From NCBI GenBank assembly GCA_004297725.1, contig SCUS01000071.1, positions 248,001 through 312,000 of the forward strand: a stretch of DNA of 64,000 nucleotides. The letters run 5' to 3'. Of the stretch, positions 56,908 through 64,000 are shown piece by piece; within the stretch, counting starts at the first letter, position 1, and each line of letters starts with the position of its first letter. The notes below the pieces were generated by a model. The model was not told the origin of the DNA. It made no database searches and was given only the letters and a program-made list of their open reading frames with translations. This stretch comes from Myxococcaceae bacterium (GTDB taxonomy: Bacteria > Myxococcota_A > Polyangia > Polyangiales > Ga0077539). Made by a program: the position numbers and the translations under genes.

Positions 56908-57674
56908 GCGAGCGGGTGCGGGTCGAGCCGTCGGCCCTCGCGGGCTCGGCGACCGCGCTCTCGGTGGACGGCGACCGGGGCCACCACCTCGTGCGGGTCA
57001 CGCGGGTGAGGGTCGGCGACCGGGTCGTCGCCTTCGACGGGGCCGGCCGAGAGCGACCCGCGGAGGTCTCGCGCGTCGGGCGCGGCGAGGTGCTGCTCTC
57101 CTGGACGGGCCCCGCGGCGAGCGGCGTGGGCGCCGACCGCGCCCGGGTGCGCTGGATCCAGGGGCTCCCGAAGGGCGACAAGATGGACCTCATCGTGCGC
57201 CAGGCGACGGAGCTCGGCGTCGCGTCGATCGCGCCGGTGTTCACGGCGAGGTCGATCCCGCGCGAGCAGCCCGAGCGCTGGGCGCCGCGGCTACAGCGCT
57301 GGGAGCGCATCGCCGAGGAGGCCAGCCGCCAGTGCGGTCGCGCCGACGTCCCGGCGATCGAGGCGCCGCAGTCTCTCGCCGCGCTCTGCGCCGCCCCGGC
57401 GGGCCACGTGGTGCGGCTGACGGCCTGGGAGGGAGCGACCGCGTCGCTGCGCGCGGCCATCGAGGCGAGCGCGGAGGGGCTGCCCTTCGAGGTGCTGGCC
57501 GGGCCGGAGGGCGGCTTCGAGACGGCCGAGGTGGAGGCAGCCGCGGCGGCGGGCTTCGCGCCGGTCTCGCTCGGGCCGAGGATCCTCCGGGCGGAGACCA
57601 CCGCCGCGGCCTTTCTCTCGGCGCTCTCGGTGCTCCGTGGCGATCTCGGCGGCTCCGGAGCGATGATGCGTTGA
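56904..57674 (+). CDS. rsmE: 16S rRNA m3U1498 methyltransferase
   Basis: Product of 256 residues. An N-terminal PUA-like part (GHHLVRVTRVRVGDRVVAFD) precedes a SPOUT trefoil knot: LAGPEGGFETAEVEAA and LGPRILRAETTAAAFLSAL, the conserved SAM-binding motifs. WIQGLPKGDKMDLIVRQATE is also typical. It methylates U1498 of 16S rRNA. The prmA-rsmE order is widely conserved, and the 4-nt overlap implies coupled translation. Confidence 0.95.
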   Translation: MSERVRVEPSALAGSATALSVDGDRGHHLVRVTRVRVGDRVVAFDGAGRERPAEVSRVGRGEVLLSWTGPAASGVGADRARVRWIQGLPKGDKMDLIVRQATELGVASIAPVFTARSIPREQPERWAPRLQRWERIAEEASRQCGRADVPAIEAPQSLAALCAAPAGHVVRLTAWEGATASLRAAIEASAEGLPFEVLAGPEGGFETAEVEAAAAAGFAPVSLGPRILRAETTAAAFLSALSVLRGDLGGSGAMMR

Positions 57675-57744
57675 CAGAGTTCTCGCCCATACGCGATCGT
57701 CCAAAGACCCCGCGTCCCTGAGGGGCGAACGCGAGCATCCGACG

Positions 57745-60264
57745 ATGTCCCTCCTCTCTGCGATTCTCACCCAGGATCAGGTCGTTTCGCCTCGAAAGAT
57801 CGACGCCGCGATCCAGCGTCAGGTCATATCGGGAGGAGACTTCGAGACCAACCTCCTCGAGGTCGACGCGCTCGGTGAGGACACCCTCTCCGGCTACTGC
57901 GCCGCCCTGCTGGGCCTGCCGCCTGCCTCCCGCGAGGCGGTTCTCTCGGCCGAGGCCTTCGCCGTCGCCCGCCTGCCTCGCGAGCTCGCTGCGCGCCATC
58001 AGGTGGTGCCCCTCTCGGTCGCCGACGGCCGGCTCGTGGTCATCGCCGCGGAAAACCTCGACCCGAGCGCCCGTCGCGCCCTGGAGGCCGCCGCCTCGAT
58101 GCCGATCGAGGTGCGCGCGGTGACGTCGTTCCGCCTCGCGTGGGCGCTCTGGCGCTACTACCAGCAGCCCTTGTCGCCGCGCTTCCTGCGGCTGGCCGAT
58201 CGACTGAGCGTCCTCGCGCCGGGTCCGTCTCCGGCCGTCACGTTGCCGAGCGCGCGGCCCTCGGCCCCGGCCTCGGCCCCGTCCGCCGCGCCGCCGTCGA
58301 AGGCCGTCAACTCCGCCTTCGCGGCGCTCGCCGCGCTGCTCGACGACGAAGACGAAGACGAAGACGAAGCGCAGCCCGAGTCCCCGGAGGAGCCGCCGCC
58401 GCACGTCACCGCGACGCGCGCCGCCATCCTGCCGCAGACGCCCAACCCCACGCCCGTCGTGGACACGCCCGCCGTGGCGACGCCAGTGGCCAGGCGGTCG
58501 GACCCCCTGGCCCAGATTCCCCCAGGCACGCGCCCCTCGACCCCCCCGCCGATGTTCGTCGAGGACCAGCATCAGCGGAGCACGGTCCCGGTCTCGGTGC
58601 CTCGCCCTTCGCCGCCGCCGGCGACTCGCCCGCTCCCTGAGGCGGGGGACTCGGTTCAGTCCGCCGCGCGGCGCAAGGGCTCGGTGCTCCCCTCGCTCGA
58701 CCACCTCACCGAGGCCCAGCGCCGCCTCGCCGCCGCGAAGGACCGCGAGGAGGTCATCGACGCCCTTCTCACGCACGTGCTGGAGGGCTGGCGGTACGCG
58801 GCGCTGTGCGTCGTCCAGGGCGACTCGCTGGAGGGCCTCTCGGGCCAGGGCGAAGGGGTCGATGGCACAGCGCTCCGCGGCGTGGCGGTGCCCTTGAAGT
58901 CATTGCCCGCGGTGGCTGGCGTGAAGTCCAGCGGCGAGGCGGCCATCGTGAAGCTGCTCGGCACTCCCGAGGCGGAGCTCGCGCTGCGGCTCGGCCGTGA
59001 GACCGCCATCGAGGCGGCGGTGGTGCCCCTCACGCTGCGGGGCCGCGTGACGCTCCTGCTCTGGGCCGACCTCGGGGGCGACTCGGTCACCCCGCTGCAA
59101 CTTCGCGCCCTCGGGCTCTTCGCGGAGGACTGCGCCTCGGCCTTCGCGCGGCTGATCGTGGAGCGCAAGCGATCGAGCGTTCCGGTGTCCGCCGTGGTTC
59201 CGCGCGAGCCCACGCTGCCGCCGATGTCCCGACCGCCGCGCACGCCAGGGCCCGACCGGGAGGCGAGGGCGGCGGCGCTCCGCTCGGCGGTGCTCGCGGG
59301 CGTCGCTCGCCGCAGGCCGTCGCTCGCGGGCGTGGCGCGCGGCGAGCCGAAGCCGAAGACAAAGCCCTCGCAGCGCGGCGACACGGAGGTCGATCGCCTC
59401 GTCGAGGAGGTCGCCCGCAGCGGCACCCTCCCGGAGCGCACCGCGGCGACGCTGCTGGGCATGGGCGATCGGGCCCTCGCGGCCCTCTTCCGATACTTCC
59501 CCGGTCCGAACACGCTCAACCGCACCGCCCCGCTCACCAAGATGCCCGCGGTCGAGGAGAGCGGCCCGCTGCTCCGGCTGGCGCTGATGTTCCGTCAGGC
59601 CGCGGTGCCGGCGCTGCTCGAGGCGCTCGACAGCGAAGACCCCGATCGGCGCTTCTGCGCGCTGCTCTGCCTGCACGAGGTCGCGCACCCCTCGGCGCTC
59701 CCCAGGCTCACCGCGCTGGTGCTCGGCGACGACGAGACGCTCCACCCGGCCGCGATGGAGGTGCTGCGCGCGCACCGGCGCTTCCCGGAGTTCGCCTCGG
59801 TCGGGGCCACGCTGCGCACCGCCCTGCGCGAGCCGCGCGACTCGGCCCTGGTGCGGCGGCGCGCGGCGGCGGCCCTCGGCGAGCTGCGCGACGTCGACGC
59901 GGTGCCGCTGCTCATCGCGGCGCTCTCCGACCGCGACGGCCCGCTGGCCCTGGCGGCGCAGCGCGCCCTGGTGCTGATCACCCGGCAGGACTTCGGCACC
60001 ACCGCGCAGCACTGGATCGACTGGTGGTCCGGCGCCTCGTCGCGGCACCGGGTGGAGTGGCTCATCGACGCGCTGCTGCACGTCGACGGCACCCTGCGGC
60101 ACGAGGCCAGCGAGGAGCTGAAGAAGCTCACGGGGCAGTTCTTCGGCTACTACTACAACCTCCCGCGGCGAGAGCGGGAGCGGGCGCACCAGCGGTACAT
60201 CGAGTGGTGGAGCCGCGAGGGCGCCGAGCGGTTCGCGGGTCGAAGCGTCTCCGAAGGGCGGTGA
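57745..60264 (+). CDS. MshEN-domain protein with GAF-like middle and HEAT repeats
   Basis: Product of 839 residues. Residues 1-140 match the N-terminal domain of type II secretion/type IV pilus ATPases (MshEN: LSAILTQDQVVSPRKIDAAI, then LSVADGRLVVIAAENLD), a known c-di-GMP-binding module. A long Pro/Ala linker with an acidic DEDEDEDE run follows, then a GAF-like block (about 320-470) and helical HEAT repeats (about 590-760) with VRRRAAAALGELRDVDAVPLLI. No Walker A/B of the ATPase is present. A c-di-GMP-responsive scaffold is a reasonable inference. Confidence 0.75.
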   Translation: MSLLSAILTQDQVVSPRKIDAAIQRQVISGGDFETNLLEVDALGEDTLSGYCAALLGLPPASREAVLSAEAFAVARLPRELAARHQVVPLSVADGRLVVIAAENLDPSARRALEAAASMPIEVRAVTSFRLAWALWRYYQQPLSPRFLRLADRLSVLAPGPSPAVTLPSARPSAPASAPSAAPPSKAVNSAFAALAALLDDEDEDEDEAQPESPEEPPPHVTATRAAILPQTPNPTPVVDTPAVATPVARRSDPLAQIPPGTRPSTPPPMFVEDQHQRSTVPVSVPRPSPPPATRPLPEAGDSVQSAARRKGSVLPSLDHLTEAQRRLAAAKDREEVIDALLTHVLEGWRYAALCVVQGDSLEGLSGQGEGVDGTALRGVAVPLKSLPAVAGVKSSGEAAIVKLLGTPEAELALRLGRETAIEAAVVPLTLRGRVTLLLWADLGGDSVTPLQLRALGLFAEDCASAFARLIVERKRSSVPVSAVVPREPTLPPMSRPPRTPGPDREARAAALRSAVLAGVARRRPSLAGVARGEPKPKTKPSQRGDTEVDRLVEEVARSGTLPERTAATLLGMGDRALAALFRYFPGPNTLNRTAPLTKMPAVEESGPLLRLALMFRQAAVPALLEALDSEDPDRRFCALLCLHEVAHPSALPRLTALVLGDDETLHPAAMEVLRAHRRFPEFASVGATLRTALREPRDSALVRRRAAAALGELRDVDAVPLLIAALSDRDGPLALAAQRALVLITRQDFGTTAQHWIDWWSGASSRHRVEWLIDALLHVDGTLRHEASEELKKLTGQFFGYYYNLPRRERERAHQRYIEWWSREGAERFAGRSVSEGR

Positions 60265-60267
60265 GTC

Positions 60268-61083
60268 GTGACACTGGTGGTGCATCCGAGGGCGGTGGTG
60301 ACCGGCGCGGGCAGCGGGCTCGGTCGGGCGTTCTGTATCGAGCTGTCGCGCCGCGGGGCGCGGGTGGTCGGCGCCGACGTGCGGGAGGAGGGTCTCAAGG
60401 AGACCGCGGCGCTGATGCCGGGCGCGCCGATGGAGACCTTCGTCTGCGACGTCTCCAAGCGTGAGTCCGTCGACGCGCTCGAGCGCTTCGCCCAGGAGAA
60501 GTTGGGCGGCGTCGACCTGCTCATCAACAACGCGGGCGTCGCCGTGGCCGGGGAGATGGGCACCGTCAGCGGCGACGACTGGGGCTGGATCGTCGGCGTG
60601 AACCTCATGGGCGTGGCCCACGGCTGCGAGGCCTTCATCCCCGCGATGCGCCGGCAGAAGAGCGGGCACGTCATCAACGTCGCGAGCCTCGCGGGCATCG
60701 CCTGCGCGCCCACGATGGCCCCGTACAACGCCACCAAGGCCGCGGTCATCGCCATCTCCGAGACGCTCGCGGGCGAGCTGACGGACACCGGCGTCGGCGT
60801 CACCGTGCTCTGCCCCTCGTTCTTCCCGACCAACATCATGGAGGGCTCTCGCGGGGGCGATCCGAAGGGCCGGAAGATGGCGGAGACGATGATGGCGAAG
60901 AGCAAGTGGTCGGCCGAGGACGTCGCGCGCATGACGCTCGACGGCGCCGCCGCGGGTCAGCTCTACGTCCTGCCCCACGCCGAGGGGCGGCTGCTCTGGT
61001 GGGTGAAGCGGAGCGCTCCGCAGGCCTTCCACAGCGGCGCCGCGACGATGCTGGCGAAGCTCCAGAAGCGGATGTCCGGCTAG
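60268..61083 (+). CDS. Short-chain dehydrogenase/reductase
   Basis: Product of 271 residues, GTG start 3 nt after the previous stop. Cofactor motif VTGAGSGLGRAF, LLINNAGVAVAG, Ser in NVASLAGI and catalytic YNATK identify a classical SDR. The substrate is unknown. Its stop overlaps the convergent von Willebrand A gene by 4 nt. Confidence 0.93.
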   Translation: MTLVVHPRAVVTGAGSGLGRAFCIELSRRGARVVGADVREEGLKETAALMPGAPMETFVCDVSKRESVDALERFAQEKLGGVDLLINNAGVAVAGEMGTVSGDDWGWIVGVNLMGVAHGCEAFIPAMRRQKSGHVINVASLAGIACAPTMAPYNATKAAVIAISETLAGELTDTGVGVTVLCPSFFPTNIMEGSRGGDPKGRKMAETMMAKSKWSAEDVARMTLDGAAAGQLYVLPHAEGRLLWWVKRSAPQAFHSGAATMLAKLQKRMSG

Positions 61084-62444
61084 CGCTTTCGGGGGTCGGG
61101 GATCACCCCGATGAAGCTCAGCTGGGTGTTGTGCGCCCAGGAGCTGAAGCGCCGCCGCGCCTCCTTCGACTCGTCGCTCGCGCTGAACATCGCCCGCTCG
61201 ACCGCGTCGACGTTGGGCATGTGCAGCAGCTCGTCGTCGCGCACGAGGCCCCGCTCGGTGAAGAGCCGACGCAGCCCGCGCGCCCGCTCCAGCCGGCGGG
61301 TGACGGCGTCGCGGTCGCCGCGGTCGAGGCCGTCCCAGGCGGCGCGCACCTCCGCCAGCGTGCGCTGCACCAGCAGCTCGAGCGCGACCCGGCGGCGCGA
61401 GACCTCCGGGCCCACGCCGGGGGGCAGCAGCAGCGTCACGCGGGCGCTGTCCTCCAGGTCGTCGAGCTCGGCGATGCTCGCCTTCACGTTGGCGTAGTCG
61501 TGGCCGTAGCCCGGGGCCGTCGCCTTCGCGGCGGCGGGTCGCACCGCCCGGCCCCGCGCCGTCGCGAAGCCCAGCATCGCGTCGGGCGTGCCGTCCTTGA
61601 GCGAGACCGAGAGCAGCACCGAGCGCGCGGCGTCCCGGGCGACGCTGCCGATGCGCACGTCGAGCGAGCGGTCGCCGGGCTTGCACGGGTACCGGTGGAG
61701 CACCTCCGCGCGGCCGACCCGAGGGGTGAGCTGCACGTCGAGCGAGACGTCCGTGGCCACGAGCGCCCGCGCGCCCTCGACCTCGGCGGTCACGATCTCC
61801 GCGAGCGCGCTCTCCTCGCGCAGGTAGTGGAAGCGCCCTTCGCCCGCCTCCGCGAGGGCCACGCAGAGCCCGTCGTCGATGCCGTCGCCGAGGCCGACGA
61901 TGCTGGTCTCGACGCCGCGCGCGTGGCCCTCCATCACCCTGGCGCGCAGGGCGTCGCGCTGGGTCTCTCCCCGCGAGGGGTAGCCGTCGGTGAGCAGCAG
62001 CACCCGGCGCACCGCGTTGGGGAGCACCACCCGCAGCACCGCCTCGCTGGCCTCGCGCCACCCGGCGCCGAGGTTGGTGCCGATGCCGGTGGTGAGGCGG
62101 TCGAGGGCTCGCCGGGCGGTCTCCGCGCCCGCGGCGTCGAAGGGCGCCGGGGGGACGGCGACGCGCGCGTCGCGATCGAAGGTGATCACCGCGACGCGGT
62201 CTTGCGGGCCGAGCGAGGCGAGCACGTTGCGGGTGGCCTGGAGGGCCAGCGCGAAGCGGCCGCCGCGCATCGAGCTCGAGGCGTCGATGGCGATGGCGAG
62301 GCACAGCGGCGCGCGCGCCTCGGTGCCGGGTCCGTAGGCGGGCCCCGCCCAGCGCCCGTTGACGTCGAAGAGCAGGAACGCGTCCCGCTCACCGGCGCCG
62401 AGCTCCGGGAGCCGGGCGGCGTGACAGACCAGGCCGAGGGGCAT
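61080..62444 (-). CDS. von Willebrand factor A domain protein
   Basis: Product of 454 residues. The metal-ion-dependent adhesion site is complete: DASSSM (DxSxS), TGIGTN, and LLLTDGYPSRGE with the Asp. VWA domains occupy about 45-210; the rest has a C-terminal beta region (LLPPGVGPEV) and helices. There is no signal peptide, so it is probably cytoplasmic. No MoxR-type AAA partner is adjacent. It ends 4 nt inside the SDR gene and is preceded by the second TldE gene. Confidence 0.85.
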   Translation of the reverse strand: MPLGLVCHAARLPELGAGERDAFLLFDVNGRWAGPAYGPGTEARAPLCLAIAIDASSSMRGGRFALALQATRNVLASLGPQDRVAVITFDRDARVAVPPAPFDAAGAETARRALDRLTTGIGTNLGAGWREASEAVLRVVLPNAVRRVLLLTDGYPSRGETQRDALRARVMEGHARGVETSIVGLGDGIDDGLCVALAEAGEGRFHYLREESALAEIVTAEVEGARALVATDVSLDVQLTPRVGRAEVLHRYPCKPGDRSLDVRIGSVARDAARSVLLSVSLKDGTPDAMLGFATARGRAVRPAAAKATAPGYGHDYANVKASIAELDDLEDSARVTLLLPPGVGPEVSRRRVALELLVQRTLAEVRAAWDGLDRGDRDAVTRRLERARGLRRLFTERGLVRDDELLHMPNVDAVERAMFSASDESKEARRRFSSWAHNTQLSFIGVIPDPRKR

Positions 62445-62464
62445 CGCGCGCCGTCGATCCCTTC

Positions 62465-63823
62465 TCAGCTGCCCGCGATGGTCATCTGCGCCACGCGAAT
62501 CGTCGGCGACGCCACCCCGCTCTTCAGGTCGAGGTCGTCGCCCACCGCGTCGATGGAGCCGAAGAGCTCGCGGAAGTTCAGGCTGATCGTGACCTCCGAG
62601 ACCGGGTACGCGAGCGCCCCGTCCTCGATCCAGTAGCCGACGGCGCCGCGGGAGAAGTCGCCGGTCACGGCGTTGAAGCCGAAGCCCATCATGCCGGTGA
62701 CGAAGAGTCCGCGCTTCGTCGACCGGATGATCTCCGCGTGCGACTGCGTTCCCGGTTGCAGGAAGAAGTTCGACACGCCCGCGCCGGACCCGGTGCTGCT
62801 CGCGCTGCTCCCGGTGCTCTTCAGCCCGAGCTTGCGCGCGCCGTAGGTGTCCAGCAGCCAGGTCTTGAGCACGCCGCCCTCGACCACCACGTTGCGGCGC
62901 GCCGGCAGGCCGTCGCCGTCGAAGGGCCGCGAGCCGGGGCCCGCGTGGAGCAGCGGGTCGTCGACCATCGTCACCAGCGGGCTCGCGACGCGCTCCCCCA
63001 TGTGGTCGAGCAGGAAGCTGCTGCGGCGGTAGATCGCGTCGCCGGTGACGCAGCCCGCGAAGGCCCCGAGCAGCGAGCGCGCCGCGTCGGGGTCGAACAC
63101 CACCGGAGCCGTGGTGGTGGGGACGCGCTTCGATCCGAGCAGGGCGATGGTGCGCCGGGCGGCCTCGATGCCGATGGCCTCCTCGGACTCCAGCTTCGCG
63201 AGCTGACGCCGAGCGGACCAGTAGCTGGCCGTGCGGTTCTTCCCGCCCTCGTCGGAGGCGACCGGGGAGACCGAGAGCGAGGCGTAGCTGCCGTGGTAGC
63301 CCCCGCGGAAGCCGCCGCTCGTGGCCATGTAGAAGCCGCCGGAGGTGCGGCCGAAGGAGGCGCCCTCGCTGTTGTTGATGCGCGGATCGTAGCCGCGGGC
63401 GGCCTTCTCGGCGCGCTGGCAGCGGCGCACCGCGTCGTCGGCGTCGACGCCGTCGCAGGCGGGGTCATGCAGCCCGAGGTCGGCCCACGCCTTCGCGAGC
63501 TCGTCCGGGTCGGGCAGGCCCGCGAAGGGGTCTTCCTGGGAGAGGTCGCAGAGCTCGAGGGCGTCGCTCACGAGGCGGTCGAGGCCGTCGGCGGTGAGGT
63601 CGTTGGTGGAGCTCGTCGCCACGCGCTTGCCCTTGAAGGCCCGCACCGCGAGCGAGCAGGTGCCCGCCTCCTCCACGAGCTCGACCTCGTCGAGGCGCAC
63701 TCGCACCGAGAGGTCCTGGCCCGCGCGGGCGACCACCTTGGCGTCGGTGGCGCCGCCGTCGAGGAGGCGGCGGAGCACCGTGTCGGCGCGGTCGCGAAGC
63801 ATGTCGTCCTGGTTGGTTCCCAT
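62465..63823 (-). CDS. TldE/PmbA-family protein (second copy)
   Basis: Product of 452 residues with a GAGGAAG ribosome site. Signatures are YDPRINNSEGASF, SGGFYMATSGGFRGG, TTTAPVVFDPDAARSLLG, FLLDHMGERVASPLV and the C-terminal GMMGFGFNAVTGDFSRGAVG (TGNFS-like). It is the non-metal partner of TldD, whose end lies 9 nt upstream. This pair is closer to the classical PmbA/TldD type than the pair at 36810-39707. Confidence 0.9.
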   Translation of the reverse strand: MGTNQDDMLRDRADTVLRRLLDGGATDAKVVARAGQDLSVRVRLDEVELVEEAGTCSLAVRAFKGKRVATSSTNDLTADGLDRLVSDALELCDLSQEDPFAGLPDPDELAKAWADLGLHDPACDGVDADDAVRRCQRAEKAARGYDPRINNSEGASFGRTSGGFYMATSGGFRGGYHGSYASLSVSPVASDEGGKNRTASYWSARRQLAKLESEEAIGIEAARRTIALLGSKRVPTTTAPVVFDPDAARSLLGAFAGCVTGDAIYRRSSFLLDHMGERVASPLVTMVDDPLLHAGPGSRPFDGDGLPARRNVVVEGGVLKTWLLDTYGARKLGLKSTGSSASSTGSGAGVSNFFLQPGTQSHAEIIRSTKRGLFVTGMMGFGFNAVTGDFSRGAVGYWIEDGALAYPVSEVTISLNFRELFGSIDAVGDDLDLKSGVASPTIRVAQMTIAGS

Positions 63824-63832
63824 GTGTCTTCC

Positions 63833-64000
63833 TCAGCGTCCCTGGACGGCGGTGCCGCCGACGGTCATCGACGAGATCTTGATCGTGGGGCAGCCGACGC
63901 CCACCGGGACGCTCTGCCCTTCCTTGCCGCAGGTCCAGATGCCATCGGAGACCTGCAGGTCGGTGCCGAGCATGGTGACCTTGGAGAGCGCGTCGGGGCC
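63833..64000 (-). CDS. tldD: TldD metalloprotease, C-terminal end only
   Basis: The last 55 codons of a gene that continues past the right edge. The text IWTCGKEGQSVPVGVGCPTI is the classical TldD C-terminal motif including the Cys zinc ligand, and it ends SSMTVGGTAVQGR. The HExxxH site must lie outside the window. Together with the gene at 62465 it forms a TldD/TldE operon. Confidence 0.9.
   Translation of the reverse strand, partial: GPDALSKVTMLGTDLQVSDGIWTCGKEGQSVPVGVGCPTIKISSMTVGGTAVQGR

Overview
The window is very GC-rich and densely coding, with frequent GTG starts, about ten lipoproteins (signal peptide plus lipobox Cys), MopE-type Cys-rich surface proteins, a TPR-fused Ser/Thr kinase and a bacterial mevalonate pathway with a class II HMG-CoA reductase. 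Together these point to a myxobacterium-like member of the Myxococcota (Deltaproteobacteria sensu lato). This is inferred from gene content only; no rRNA is present.

Layout. 1-587: start of an OmpA-like beta-barrel protein running off the left edge. 908-4564: tandem-DsbA lipoprotein coupled to a BtuF-like binding protein, then an aldehyde dehydrogenase. 4566-20591: sixteen consecutive minus-strand genes. Read in transcription order these are a PLP desulfhydrase-like enzyme, polyprenyl diphosphate synthase, mevalonate kinase, diphosphomevalonate decarboxylase, phosphomevalonate kinase, HMG-CoA reductase, a small Cys-motif protein, a Wzy-like polymerase, two ABC ATPase/permease pairs, a peroxiredoxin, a GT2 glycosyltransferase, a beta-helix lipoprotein and a LysR regulator. 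The five isoprenoid genes are joined by 4-nt stop/start overlaps. 20635-28899: a giant TPR/HEAT secreted protein, lipoproteins, NagZ, a zinc-ribbon membrane protein and a Nudix protein with a broken box. 28966-32963: an unrecognised protein, a formyltransferase paralogue, a lipoprotein and YbaK. 33005-35839: Arr-type rifamycin ADP-ribosyltransferase, an unknown membrane protein, Apt, SurE and tRNA-Pro(GGG), the last enclosed by an inverted repeat.

35925-43560: an aldo/keto-reductase-fold protein without its catalytic tetrad, a TldD/TldE pair, a cytochrome c lipoprotein, TsaE, PrkA kinase and Upp. 43643-53191: a 1167-aa MopE-like lipoprotein, a 630-bp non-coding stretch with two inverted repeats, a DUF4397-type lipoprotein, an ABC-F ATPase, a secreted protein and a Cys-rich lipoprotein. 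53239-64000: a degenerate Ser/Thr kinase carrying a 21-bp minisatellite, PrmA-RsmE, an MshEN/HEAT fusion protein, an SDR enzyme, a von Willebrand A protein and a second TldE/TldD pair cut by the right edge.

I found no CRISPR array, transposase, phage gene or clear defence system. The most notable features are the fully coupled isoprenoid operon, the tRNA-bracketing inverted repeat, several family members that have lost their catalytic signature (kinase, Nudix, aldo/keto reductase) and the fusion of a type II/IV secretion ATPase N-terminal domain to HEAT repeats.
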